Positions 7,206 through 15,534 are shown, counted from the stretch's first letter. The stretch is 40,633 nucleotides of DNA from Roseovarius sp. UBA6167 (GCA_002428225.1 DIUD01000087.1:1-40633), one strand, 5' to 3'. Made by a program: numbers and translations. Notes: generated by a model from the sequence alone, not told the origin.

Positions 7206-8882
7206 TCACCGGCCCGCGCCCCTTGCGCCCCGGTCGCGCCAGCGGTTCACGATCGGATAGCGCCGGTCAAGCCAGAACGCGCGCGAGGTCAGGCGCGTGC
7301 CGGGCGCGGCCTGAAACCGCTTGTATTCGCTGATACAGAGCAGGTTCTCGACGCGGCGCGCATCCGCCTCGTCAAGGCCCGCGGCCACGCAATCGGCAAT
7401 CGCGCCGTCCTGATCGACGAGGATGTGCAGGATCGCGTCGAGCACCGGGTAATCGGGCAGCGAATCGCTGTCCTTCTGGTCGGCGCGCAATTCGGCGCTG
7501 GGGGGCTTGTCGATCACGCGGGCCGGGATCACCGCGCCCCCGGGCCCCGCCATCCAGGCGCGGTGGTTGGCATTGCGCCAGCGGCAGATGTCGAAGACGC
7601 GCGTCTTGTAGAGGTCCTTGATCGGGTTGTAGCCGCCGGCCATGTCGCCATAGATCGTGGCATAGCCCACCGCCACCTCGGACTTGTTGCCGGTGGTCAG
7701 CAGCATCTCGCCGAACTTGTTGGACAGCGCCATCAGCAAGAGGCCGCGCAGGCGCGACTGGATGTTCTCCTCGGTCTGGTCCGGTTGCGTTCCCTCGAAA
7801 AGCGGCGCGAGCGTCGCGGTGATCGCCGCGCGCCCCTCGGCAATCGGCATCTTGTCATAGCGGCAGCCCAGATTTTCGGCCACTGCCTGCGCATCCTCCA
7901 GCGAAACGGGCGAGGTATATTCCGAGGGCAGCATCACGCAGCGCACGTTGCCCGCGCCCAGCGCATCCACCGCGATGGTGGCGACGATCGCGCTGTCCAC
8001 CCCGCCCGAAAGGCCCAGAAGCACTTTCGAGAAGCCGGACTTGCGCAGGTAATCGCGCAGCGCCAGCACCATCGCGTGATAATCCTGTTCCAGATCGTCC
8101 GGCAGGTGCGCAAGCGGTCCCTCTTGCGCGCGCCAGCCATCCGGGCCGCGCGTGAAATCCACATGCGCCACCGCCTCCTCGAACATCGGCAGTTGCAGCG
8201 CCAGCGCGCCGCCGGGGTTGAGCACGAAAGAGCCGCCGTCGAACACCTGATCGTCCTGCCCGCCCATAAGGTTGAGATAGACGAGCGGCAGGCCGGTCTC
8301 GATCACGCGCGCCACCATCAGGTTCTGGCGCACGGTCATTTTCTCTCGATAATGCGGCGAGCCGTTGGGCACGAGCAGGATTTCGGCGCCGGTCTCGGCG
8401 AGGGTCTCGGCCACGTCCGGGTGCCAGGCGTCCTCGCAGATGGGCGAGCCGAGGCGCACCCCCGCCACGCTGTAGGGGCCCGCCACCGGGCCGCTTGAGA
8501 ACAGGCGCTTTTCGTCGAACACGGTCTCGTTGGGCAGGTGATGCTTGAACACGCGCGCCGCCACGCGCCCGCCTTGCAGGATGTAATAGGCGTTATAAAG
8601 CCCCACCCCCTCGAGCGCCGGGCCGCCGATGGCCAGCGCGGGGCCTTGGGCGCAATCGCGCGCCAGCGCCTCGACGGTGGCGATGGCGGCCTGATGAAAG
8701 GCCGGTTTCAGCACCAGATCCTGCGGGTTGTAGCCGGTCACGAACATCTCTGGCAGCGCCACGAGATCGGCGCCCGCCGCGCGCCCCGCCTCCCATGCCT
8801 GCCGTGCCAGCGCCGCGTTGCCCGTCAGATCGCCCACCGTCGGGTTGAGTTGTGCCAGTGTCAGGCGAAACTGGTCTGCCAT
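7206..8882 (-). CDS. nadE: NAD+ synthase, glutamine-hydrolysing
   Basis: Last step of NAD synthesis: amidates nicotinate adenine dinucleotide using ATP and glutamine-derived ammonia. 558 residues. The N-terminal nitrilase-type glutaminase domain shows the Glu (LPEMFVTGY), Lys (FKHHLPNETVFDEKR) and Cys (SPICEDAWHP) triad; the C-terminal synthetase domain has the ATP P-loop SGGVDS at residues 292-297 and TTGNKSEVAVGYAT. The start ATG (MADQFRLTLAQLNP) has AAGGGGG about 6 nt upstream; the open frame continues to 9146 but carries no conserved sequence. Convergent with the zincin gene and divergent from the MORN gene. Confidence 0.96.
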   Translation of the reverse strand: MADQFRLTLAQLNPTVGDLTGNAALARQAWEAGRAAGADLVALPEMFVTGYNPQDLVLKPAFHQAAIATVEALARDCAQGPALAIGGPALEGVGLYNAYYILQGGRVAARVFKHHLPNETVFDEKRLFSSGPVAGPYSVAGVRLGSPICEDAWHPDVAETLAETGAEILLVPNGSPHYREKMTVRQNLMVARVIETGLPLVYLNLMGGQDDQVFDGGSFVLNPGGALALQLPMFEEAVAHVDFTRGPDGWRAQEGPLAHLPDDLEQDYHAMVLALRDYLRKSGFSKVLLGLSGGVDSAIVATIAVDALGAGNVRCVMLPSEYTSPVSLEDAQAVAENLGCRYDKMPIAEGRAAITATLAPLFEGTQPDQTEENIQSRLRGLLLMALSNKFGEMLLTTGNKSEVAVGYATIYGDMAGGYNPIKDLYKTRVFDICRWRNANHRAWMAGPGGAVIPARVIDKPPSAELRADQKDSDSLPDYPVLDAILHILVDQDGAIADCVAAGLDEADARRVENLLCISEYKRFQAAPGTRLTSRAFWLDRRYPIVNRWRDRGARGAGR

Positions 8883-9036
8883 GCGCGCCCCCTTGCCGCT
8901 TTTGCCCTTCGGGATAACAGATCGCCGCGCGAGGGAAAGCCGATTTGCCACAATGGCGTTGTCACATCGGGGCCGGTCCTCTAGATTTGGCGCGACCCGC
9001 CACAGGATCGGGCAGGCGAGGGGCACCGGGGCAGTG

Positions 9037-10470
9037 ATGAGACGCTTTGCGAAACAGACGATCTTGGCTTGGGCGCTTGTCGCCGGCGTGGGTGCAATGG
9101 CGCAGGACGGCGCCATCGTGACCAAGCAATACGACGATGGCGGCATCTACGAGGGCACGTTCAAGGACGGGCTGCAACACGGCACCGGCACCTACACCCT
9201 GCCCAACGGCTATGAATATTCCGGCGACTGGGTCGCGGGCGAGATTCGCGGGCATGGCGTCGCGCGCTTTCCCAACGGCTCGGTCTATGAAGGCGCGTTC
9301 GCGCGCGGCAAGCCGCACGGGTCGGGCAGGATCGTCTTCGCCGACGGCGGCACCTATGAGGGCGAGTGGGCCGAGGGCGAGATCACCGGCACCGGAGTCG
9401 CCACGTATGCCAATGGCGTGCGCTACGAGGGCGGGTTCCTCGATGCCATGCATCACGGGCGCGGCCGGATGGAGAGCCCGGGCGGCTATCGCTACGAGGG
9501 CGACTGGGTGCGCGGCGTCAAGCAGGGCCGTGCCACCATCACCTATCCCGACGGCGCGATCTACGAGGGCGAGGTCGCGCGCGGCGTGCGCGAGGGCGCG
9601 GGCCGGCTTACCATGTCCGACGGTCTTGTCTATGAGGGCAGCTGGAAAGACGGCCAGATCGACGGGCGCGGCACGCTGACGCAACCCAATGGCGATGTCT
9701 ATGAGGGCGATCTGGTCGCCGGGCAGCGTCAGGGGGCGGGGCGGGTAACCTATGCCAATGGCGACGTCTATGAGGGTGCCTTTGCGGAGGATATGCGCCA
9801 CGGGCAGGGGGTCTTTACCGGCACCGACGGCTATCGCTACGAGGGCGAATGGCAGAATGGCAGGATGTCCGGAGAGGGCCGCGTGAGCTATCCCGACGGC
9901 TCGGTCTATGAGGGACAGTTCCGTGACGATCTGGCCAACGGTCAGGGCCGGATCACCTATCCCGACGGCGCCACCTATGAGGGCGAGTGGGTCGCCGGCG
10001 TGATCGAGGGGGCGGGCCGCGCCACCTATCCCGGCGGGCTTGTCTATGAGGGGGCGTTCGCCAATGCCCGCAACCACGGCCATGGCGTGATGAGCTATCC
10101 CGACGGCTATCGCTATGAGGGTCAGTGGCAGGACGGGCAGCGCCACGGCCAGGGCGCCGCCACCTATCCCGACGGCTCGGTCTATGAGGGCGATTTCGTC
10201 GATGGCCAGCGTCACGGACAGGGCCGCATCACCATCCCCGACAATCCCGACACGCCCGAGAACGAGAGCTTCACCTACGAGGGCGGGTGGCGCGCGGGCG
10301 AGATGACCGGGCGCGGGGTGGCGACCTATGCCAGTGGCGATGTCTATGAGGGGATGTTCCTTGCGGGCAAGCGGCAGGGCGAGGGCACGATGCGCTATGT
10401 CAACGGCGAGGTGCGCAGCGGCACATGGCAAGACGGCGTGCTCGCGGAAAACGTCACCCGCACCGAGTGA
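9037..10470 (+). CDS. Exported MORN-repeat protein (about 18 repeats)
   Basis: 477 residues: a signal peptide (MRRFAKQTILAWALVAGVGAMAQ) followed almost entirely by 23-residue MORN repeats of the form YEGxWxxGxxxGxGxxxYPDGxx. I count 18 clear repeats and one degenerate last unit (RSGTWQDG). One unit near the end carries an 8-residue insertion (DNPDTPENES). Repeats ending in GYR recur as units 5, 10 and 14, hinting at a higher-order block of 4-5 repeats. MORN proteins form elongated beta-hairpin rods that bind lipids or act as scaffolds; in bacteria the role is mostly unknown. No enzymatic domain is attached. GTG 9034, one codon upstream, is an alternative start. Confidence 0.9.
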   Translation: MRRFAKQTILAWALVAGVGAMAQDGAIVTKQYDDGGIYEGTFKDGLQHGTGTYTLPNGYEYSGDWVAGEIRGHGVARFPNGSVYEGAFARGKPHGSGRIVFADGGTYEGEWAEGEITGTGVATYANGVRYEGGFLDAMHHGRGRMESPGGYRYEGDWVRGVKQGRATITYPDGAIYEGEVARGVREGAGRLTMSDGLVYEGSWKDGQIDGRGTLTQPNGDVYEGDLVAGQRQGAGRVTYANGDVYEGAFAEDMRHGQGVFTGTDGYRYEGEWQNGRMSGEGRVSYPDGSVYEGQFRDDLANGQGRITYPDGATYEGEWVAGVIEGAGRATYPGGLVYEGAFANARNHGHGVMSYPDGYRYEGQWQDGQRHGQGAATYPDGSVYEGDFVDGQRHGQGRITIPDNPDTPENESFTYEGGWRAGEMTGRGVATYASGDVYEGMFLAGKRQGEGTMRYVNGEVRSGTWQDGVLAENVTRTE

Positions 10471-10472
10471 TA

Positions 10473-10571
10473 CAGGGTAGCAATGCCCGCAACGACCGGC
10501 CCGTCCGCCAGCCGCGCCGAAACCGCCCGCCCGATCCCGCCTGATGCGCCGATGACCAATGCCCTGTCCAT
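10473..10571 (-). pseudogene. N-terminal remnant of a short-chain dehydrogenase
   Basis: From the ATG at 10571 the minus strand reads MDRALVIGASGGIGRAVSAR and continues LADGPVVAGI. This is the first strand, the glycine-rich NAD(P)-binding loop (GASGGIG) and first helix of a classical SDR. SDR similarity then stops where the MORN gene's 3' end begins, so only about 30 of the usual 230-250 residues remain. I infer that a deletion or rearrangement joined this start to the MORN gene. Too short to work as an enzyme. Confidence 0.6.
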
Positions 10572-10622
10572 GCCACGACGGCTAGCCGAAAGCTGCCCCA
10601 CTTCAAGCCGCCAGTTTTGGGC

Positions 10623-10651
10623 TTTTCAACCCGCCCGCGACTGCCTATAAA
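10623..10651 (+). promoter_or_regulatory. Candidate sigma-70 promoter of the leuA leader
   Basis: TTTTCA (10623-10628, 4 of 6 to TTGACA), exactly 17 bp spacing, then TATAAA (10646-10651). The expected transcription start about 7 nt downstream falls on or next to the ATG of the leader ORF at 10658, which would make the leader mRNA leaderless, as is known for trp leader peptides in other alphaproteobacteria. Prediction from sequence only. Confidence 0.55.
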
Positions 10652-10657
10652 CGTCGC

Positions 10658-10741
10658 ATGATCGCGACCGCACATATCGCCTGCCCGGTCCGCGCCCGTC
10701 GCGCGCCGGGCGCGCTGTGCCTAGGCCTTAGCCGCCTCTGA
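10658..10741 (+). CDS. Putative leucine leader peptide (LeuL-like)
   Basis: 27-codon ORF: MIATAHIACPVRARRAPG then ALCLGLSRL and TGA. Four of the last eight codons are leucine, using four different codons (CTG, CTA, CTT, CTC); CTA is rare in so GC-rich a genome. It lies 80 bp upstream of leuA, and its 3' end runs into the left arm of a perfect hairpin. This is the architecture of amino-acid attenuators, in which a ribosome short of charged Leu-tRNA stalls on the Leu codons and changes RNA folding. The position, codon cluster and repeats are seen; the regulation is inferred. Confidence 0.65.
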   Translation: MIATAHIACPVRARRAPGALCLGLSRL

Positions 10742-10787
10742 GCGTGCCGCCCGGCGCGAGCGCTCAGAGGATGTGCCGTTTCGCGCC
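10702..10787 (+). promoter_or_regulatory. leuA leader: interleaved inverted repeats (attenuator candidate)
   Basis: Three perfect pairings compete. A: 10702-10712 (CGCGCCGGGCG) with 10748-10758. B: 10735-10744 (CCTCTGAGCG) with 10761-10770. C: 10753-10759 (GGCGCGA) with 10781-10787. A and B are interleaved, and C uses bases of A, so they cannot all form. Arm A and the left arm of B lie inside the leader ORF, flanking the Leu codons. No U-run follows any stem, so an intrinsic terminator is not obvious; Rho-dependent or translational control is possible. Confidence 0.5.
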
Positions 10788-10821
10788 AAGAGGCCCAAGG
10801 ATCAACTGAAAGAGACCCCAA

Positions 10822-12387
10822 ATGACCCAGACACCGAAGGACCGTGTCCTGATTTTCGACACCACCTTGCGCGATGGCGAACAAAGCCCCGGCGCGACCA
10901 TGGCCCATGAAGAAAAGCTGGAGATTGCGCAGCTTCTCGACGAGATGGGCGTCGATATCATCGAGGCGGGCTTTCCCATCGCCTCGGAGGGCGATTTCCG
11001 CGCCGTGAGCGAGATCGCCAAAAACGCGAAGAATGCCACCATCTGCGGCCTCGCGCGCGCCAACATCCAGGACATCGACCGCTGCTGGGAGGCGGTGAAA
11101 CACGCGCGCTCGCCGCGGATCCACACGTTTATCGGCACCTCGCCGCTGCACCGCGCCATTCCCAACCTCACGCAGGACGAGATGGCCGAGCGCATCCACG
11201 AGACGGTGACCCATGCGCGCAACCTGTGCGACAACGTGCAGTGGTCGCCGATGGATGCCACGCGCACCGAATGGGACTATCTGGCCCGGGTGGTGGAAAT
11301 CGCGATCAAGGCCGGCGCCACGACGATCAACATCCCCGACACGGTGGGCTATACCGCGCCCGTCGAGAGCGCGGAACTCATCCGCCGGCTGATCGAGACC
11401 GTGCCGGGTGCCGATGAGGTGGTCTTTTCCACCCATTGCCACAACGATCTTGGTCTCGCCACGGCCAACTCGCTGGCCGCCGTGGCCGGCGGGGCGCGGC
11501 AGATCGAATGCACGATCAACGGCCTGGGCGAGCGCGCGGGCAACACCGCGCTGGAAGAGGTGGTGATGGCGCTGCGTGTGCGCGGCGACATCATGCCCTA
11601 CGAGACGGGCATCGACACCCGCAAGATCATGCATATCTCGCGCCGGGTCGCCGCCGTTTCGGGCTTTCCGGTGCAGTTCAACAAGGCGGTCGTGGGCCGC
11701 AACGCCTTTGCGCATGAATCGGGCATCCATCAGGACGGGATGCTCAAGAACGCCGAGACCTTCGAGATCATGCGCCCCGAGGATGTCGGCCTTGCCGCCA
11801 CCAGCCTGGTGATGGGCAAGCATTCGGGTCGCGCCGCGCTGCGCGCCAAGCTGCGCGATCTGGGCTATGAGCTGGCCGGCAATCAGCTCAATGACATCTT
11901 CGTGCGCTTCAAGGATCTCGCTGACCGCAAGAAGGAGGTCTATGACGATGACCTTGTCGCGCTGGCCAATGCCGGGCTCGACGATGCGAGTGACCGCCTG
12001 CAGATCCGGCATCTGCGCGTGGTCTGCGGCACCGATGGACCGCAGACCGCGACCCTGACGATGGAGATCGACGGGCGCGAGGTCTCGACCGAGGCGACCG
12101 GCGACGGGCCGGTGGACGCGACCTTCAACGCGGTCAAGGCGCTGTTCCCGCATGACGCGCGGTTGCAACTCTATCAGGTGGCCGCCGTCACCGAAGGCAC
12201 CGACGCGCAGGCCACGGTCAGCGTGCGGATGGAGGAGGCGGGCCGCATCGTCACCGGGCAGTCGGCAGATACCGATACGGTGCTGGCCTCGGCCCGCGCG
12301 TATGTCCATGCGCTCAACCGCCTTCTGGTGCGCCGCGAGAGAGCGGGTGCGGATGCGCCCGAGGTGAGCTACAAGGACGTGTCGTAA
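10822..12387 (+). CDS. leuA: 2-isopropylmalate synthase
   Basis: First committed step of leucine synthesis: condenses acetyl-CoA with 2-oxoisovalerate. 521 residues. Seen: DTTLRDGEQSPG (residues 13-24), the metal-binding HCHND (205-209), GLGERAGN, and a C-terminal LeuA regulatory domain from about residue 390, which in this family binds leucine for feedback inhibition. The start (MTQTPKDRVLIFDTTLRDG) is preceded by GAAAGAG. The upstream 160 bp hold a probable leucine-responsive leader. No leuB, leuC or leuD is adjacent. A weak GC hairpin (12397-12424) follows the stop. Confidence 0.97.
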   Translation: MTQTPKDRVLIFDTTLRDGEQSPGATMAHEEKLEIAQLLDEMGVDIIEAGFPIASEGDFRAVSEIAKNAKNATICGLARANIQDIDRCWEAVKHARSPRIHTFIGTSPLHRAIPNLTQDEMAERIHETVTHARNLCDNVQWSPMDATRTEWDYLARVVEIAIKAGATTINIPDTVGYTAPVESAELIRRLIETVPGADEVVFSTHCHNDLGLATANSLAAVAGGARQIECTINGLGERAGNTALEEVVMALRVRGDIMPYETGIDTRKIMHISRRVAAVSGFPVQFNKAVVGRNAFAHESGIHQDGMLKNAETFEIMRPEDVGLAATSLVMGKHSGRAALRAKLRDLGYELAGNQLNDIFVRFKDLADRKKEVYDDDLVALANAGLDDASDRLQIRHLRVVCGTDGPQTATLTMEIDGREVSTEATGDGPVDATFNAVKALFPHDARLQLYQVAAVTEGTDAQATVSVRMEEAGRIVTGQSADTDTVLASARAYVHALNRLLVRRERAGADAPEVSYKDVS

Positions 12388-12396
12388 ATTGCGATG

Positions 12397-12424
12397 CGCG
12401 CGCTCGCGTTCGACCGGGCGCGCG
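12397..12424 (+). terminator. GC-rich hairpin after leuA
   Basis: Arms CGCGCGC (12397-12403) and GCGCGCG (12418-12424) with a 14-nt loop, followed by TTAT. It lies between the convergent ends of leuA and the acyl-CoA synthetase gene. The short T-run makes this a weak terminator call. Confidence 0.35.
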
Positions 12425-12471
12425 TTATCGCCTGAATAAAGGCTGCGGCGCGGACGACTTGACGCGCCCGC

Positions 12472-14355
12472 CTACTCTGCCCATTCCCACGGTCGCACGA
12501 ATTGCCCGAGCACGTGGCCCACGGTCGCCTCGTCCACCTCGCCCTGGCGCGAGAGCCTGGCCACCAGCCCGCGCTTTCTGTCATCGACCACCGAGGTCAC
12601 GCGCGCGGCGATCCCCGCCTCCGCCAGCGCGGCGTTATAGACCCGCGTGATCGCGCGCTTGCGCAGGTCGGGCTTGAACACCTTGCCGACGGCGGTCTTG
12701 GGCAATTCGTCCAGCACCTCGATATATTTCGGCTGCGCCGCGCGCTCGTGGACATGCACCTTGCAATGTTCCAGCAAGTCCGCGCCGGTCGCCGTGCCGC
12801 CCGCCACAAGCTCGACATAGGCGCAGGGCATTTCGCCGGCATGGGCGTCGGGCTGACCGATGGCGCCGGCCATGGCGACATCGGGGTGGGCCATCAGCGC
12901 CTCCTCGATCTCGGCGGGGTCGATGTTGTGGCCGCCGCGAATGATAAGATCCTTGGCGCGCCCGGTGATCCAGAGGTAGCCGTCAGCATCGAGGCGCCCC
13001 AGGTCGCCGGTGCGCAGGTATCTGTCATAATGGTAAAGCGACTTGTTCTTGTCCGTTTCGGTATAGGTGTTGCCCGCATAGACGCCGGGGTTGGAGACGC
13101 AGATCTCGCCCACCTCGTCGGGCGCGCAATCGACCGGACCATAGGGCGTTTCCTTGATGATGCGCACGTCCGTATAGGGAAAAGGCACGCCGACCGAGCC
13201 GATCTTCTTCTTGCCCCCGGGCGGGTTGCACGACACCAGGCAGGTCGCCTCGGTCAGCCCGTAGCCCTCGATCACCTTGATGCCGGTGGCGGTCTCGAAA
13301 CGCTTGAAAAGTTCTACAGGCATCGGCGCGGAACCGCAAAAGGCGTTCCGGACAGTCGAGAGATCGGCATCCACCTTGCGCTGCATCAGCGCCGAGACGG
13401 CGGTCGGCACGGTGATGATGAAGGTGATCTTCCACCGCTCGCAGAGCTTCCAGAAATTGTCGAATACCCCCTCGCCGCGATAGCCCGCGGGCGTGGGAAG
13501 GACCAGGTGCGCGCCCGACTTGATGCAGGCCATGAAGATCACATGGCAGGCAAAGACATGAAACAGCGGCAGCGGGCACATCAGCTTGTCAGCCTCGCTG
13601 AACAGCAGCCTATGGCCGAGCCAGCCGTTATAGACGATCCCCGAATAGCGGTGCTGCGCGACCTTGGGCATCCCCGTGGTGCCGCCGGTGTGGAAATAGG
13701 CCGCGACCCGGTCGCCCGTGCTGTCGGGGAAGGTCAGGGTTTTCGGTTGTGCCGCCAGCGCCTTGTTGAAATCGCGCGCGTCGGCGTGGTGCTGCACTGG
13801 GTTCCCGGGGCGCACCAGCGGCACGATCCAGCGTTTCGGTGGGGTCAGATAGCGGTTAAGGTCCACCTCGAGCACGGTGTGGACCCCCGGCGCATGGCGC
13901 ACTGCTTCGGCGGCCTTCTGCGCGATGTCGCTCCTGGGGAACGCCTTGAGCGTCACCACCACCCGTGCGCCGGTCTCGCGCAGGATGGCCGCGATCTGCT
14001 CGGGCTCCAGCAGCGGGTTGATCGGGTTGACGATCCCGGCGATGGCGGCGCCGACCGTGGCCAGGGCGGCCTCGATGCAGTTGGGCAGGATGAGGGCCAC
14101 CACATCGCTCTCGCCGATCTTGAGGCTGCGAAAGAGGTTGGCCGCCTGACAGCATTGATCGTGGAACTGCTGCCAGGTGAGGGTCTCTGCCTTGTCGGCG
14201 GGGCCGGAAAGAAGCTGATAGCTGATCGCCGGCCGGTCGGGAAAGGCGCGCGTGGTCTGGCTTAGCATCTGATAAAGCGTGGCGGGCTTGTCGCGCGCCT
14301 CCCAGGGCACCTCGTTCTCGATGTCGAGCGCGTCCTGCCGCGAAGTGAACGTCAT
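12472..14355 (-). CDS. AMP-binding acyl-CoA synthetase
   Basis: 627-residue member of the adenylate-forming superfamily; activates a carboxylic acid with ATP and transfers it to CoA. Seen: the phosphate-binding loop YFHTGGTTGMPKVAQH, the GYGLTEAT motif, the hinge and core motif YLRTGDLGRLDADGYLWITG followed by RAKDLIIRGGHNI, and the C-terminal catalytic lysine region PKTAVGKVFKP. The start ATG (MTFTSRQDALDIENEVP) has GAGGAA 5-6 nt upstream. Substrate is not evident: a fatty acid or another acyl group is possible, and the N-terminus does not match the methylmercaptopropionate ligase DmdB as I know it. Convergent with leuA. Confidence 0.9.
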   Translation of the reverse strand: MTFTSRQDALDIENEVPWEARDKPATLYQMLSQTTRAFPDRPAISYQLLSGPADKAETLTWQQFHDQCCQAANLFRSLKIGESDVVALILPNCIEAALATVGAAIAGIVNPINPLLEPEQIAAILRETGARVVVTLKAFPRSDIAQKAAEAVRHAPGVHTVLEVDLNRYLTPPKRWIVPLVRPGNPVQHHADARDFNKALAAQPKTLTFPDSTGDRVAAYFHTGGTTGMPKVAQHRYSGIVYNGWLGHRLLFSEADKLMCPLPLFHVFACHVIFMACIKSGAHLVLPTPAGYRGEGVFDNFWKLCERWKITFIITVPTAVSALMQRKVDADLSTVRNAFCGSAPMPVELFKRFETATGIKVIEGYGLTEATCLVSCNPPGGKKKIGSVGVPFPYTDVRIIKETPYGPVDCAPDEVGEICVSNPGVYAGNTYTETDKNKSLYHYDRYLRTGDLGRLDADGYLWITGRAKDLIIRGGHNIDPAEIEEALMAHPDVAMAGAIGQPDAHAGEMPCAYVELVAGGTATGADLLEHCKVHVHERAAQPKYIEVLDELPKTAVGKVFKPDLRKRAITRVYNAALAEAGIAARVTSVVDDRKRGLVARLSRQGEVDEATVGHVLGQFVRPWEWAE

Positions 14356-14495
14356 TGTCTTCCTCTCCCCTCCCTTGGCTCGCGCCTCTCCCTGCGCGGA
14401 TACCGATCTTGGGAACAGGATGGGCCGGAATTGGCGACGGCGCAAGTTTTATGCCGTCCGGTGAGGGGGACGGTCGCTTTCACCCGCCGTGCGTC

Positions 14496-14555
14496 ACCCT
14501 CGGACCTGATCCGAGGGTCTCACCGGCAGGAGATCCTCCGGTCAGGCCGGAGGAT
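14496..14555. repeat. Pair of inverted REP-like palindromes
   Basis: Two perfect stem-loops stand 14 bp apart. The first has 9-bp arms ACCCTCGGA (14496-14504) and TCCGAGGGT (14510-14518) around CCTGA; the second has 9-bp arms ATCCTCCGG (14533-14541) and CCGGAGGAT (14547-14555) around TCAGG. The loop of one is the reverse complement of the other, so the units form an inverted pair, like the BIMEs built from REP sequences. CCTCGG-type palindromes of this kind are common in intergenic regions of alphaproteobacteria. They lie between znuA's 3' end and the acyl-CoA synthetase start and could also end znuA transcription. Confidence 0.65.
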
Positions 14556-14574
14556 GACGGTGGGCGCGCGGGCC

Positions 14575-15507
14575 TCACGAGCCGCCAAGGCACCCCGCGA
14601 GCGCCGCCGCCATATCCGCGATCAGCGCAGGATAGAGCGCCGGGCCGGGGGTGTGCGTGCTGCCAAGCGGGTCGAGCACGCCGTGGCGGACGGTATCGCC
14701 AAACACCGCTGTCACCCGCGCGGCGTTGAATTGCGGCTCGGAAAAGACGCAGGCAACGCCGCGCGCGCGCGCCAGATCGCGCAGCGCGGCGATGCGCGCG
14801 GGGCCGGGATCGGCGGCGTCGCCCAGCGATAGCGCCCCGGCCGGGGATACGCCGAACCGCGTCTCGAAATACTGATAGGCGTCGTGAAAGACGAGATAGG
14901 GCACGTCGCGCACGGCTTCGAGGCGGGCGGAAATCCCGGCCTCCAGCGCGTCAAGCTCGGCGGCCGCCTCGGCCGCGTTGGCGCGATAAAGCGCGGCATT
15001 GTCAGGATCGTGTTCGGCCAGGTCTTCGGCGATCACCGCCAGCCAGGCGCGCGCATTGGCCGGGTCGAGCCAGGCGTGGGGGTCCGCACCGTCGTGGGCG
15101 TGATCGTGGTCATCGTGGGCGTGGTCGTCATGCCCCGCCGCCCGCGGCGTGAATTCCAGCCCGTCGCGGAACGCCAGCACCGTCGATCCCCCCGCGCCCA
15201 GCAGTTCCACCACATGCGCGTCGCCGGCCAGCGTCTCGATCGCATCCTCCAGCCAGGGTGTCAGCGCCTCGCCCATCCAGAACACAACCTCGGCCCGTTC
15301 GAGCGCCGCCGCCTCGGACGGGCGCAGCGCATGGCCATGCGGCGAGGCCCCCGGCGGCACGATCAGCGCGGGCGTGCCCGCCCCCGCCATCACCCGCGCC
15401 ACCAGCGAATGCACCGGCGCGATGTCGGTGGCCACCTGCGGCGCGGCCAGCGCGGGCAGGGCCAGCCCCAGAAGAAGCCCGAAAGAGGTAAGGAAACGAG
15501 TCGGCAT
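14575..15507 (-). CDS. znuA: Zinc ABC transporter, periplasmic zinc-binding protein
   Basis: Cluster A-I solute-binding protein that captures Zn2+ in the periplasm for ZnuBC. 310 residues from MPTRFLTSFGLLLGLALPALA, a Sec signal peptide. The zinc-site histidines appear in DIAPVHSL, GASPHGHALRPS and VFHDAYQYFE; the His/Asp-rich loop HDDHAHDDHDHAHDG (about residues 125-140) is typical of true ZnuA. I chose ATG 15507 because GGAG lies 6 nt upstream; ATG 15519 would overlap that site. Divergent from zur-znuCB across a 108-bp gap with two Zur-like boxes, so zinc repression is expected. Confidence 0.95.
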   Translation of the reverse strand: MPTRFLTSFGLLLGLALPALAAPQVATDIAPVHSLVARVMAGAGTPALIVPPGASPHGHALRPSEAAALERAEVVFWMGEALTPWLEDAIETLAGDAHVVELLGAGGSTVLAFRDGLEFTPRAAGHDDHAHDDHDHAHDGADPHAWLDPANARAWLAVIAEDLAEHDPDNAALYRANAAEAAAELDALEAGISARLEAVRDVPYLVFHDAYQYFETRFGVSPAGALSLGDAADPGPARIAALRDLARARGVACVFSEPQFNAARVTAVFGDTVRHGVLDPLGSTHTPGPALYPALIADMAAALAGCLGGS

Positions 15508-15521
15508 GGTGCGCTCCATAT

Positions 15522-15534
15522 GTTATAATATAAT
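15522..15534 (-). promoter_or_regulatory. Candidate Zur box 1 (znuA side)
   Basis: GTTATAATATAAT, an AT-rich imperfect palindrome of the form GTTA-N5-TAA(T/C) in a very GC-rich setting, 15 bp upstream of the znuA start. Shape and context (znuA/zur divergent promoter) match alphaproteobacterial Zur operators. Binding is inferred. Confidence 0.6.

Noticed and set aside
9160..10440. Regular DNA repeats that could suggest a CRISPR array
   Set aside because: The repeats are about 69 bp, in frame, and encode MORN units; there are no spacers and no cas genes.
10645..12309. A minus-strand open frame antisense to leuA and its leader
   Set aside because: No domain, shadow composition; leuA on the plus strand is complete.
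12502..14265. A very long plus-strand open frame antisense to the acyl-CoA synthetase gene
   Set aside because: It is an Arg/His/Gly-rich shadow of a GC-rich gene on the other strand, with no recognisable domain; the sense frame has all the expected motifs.
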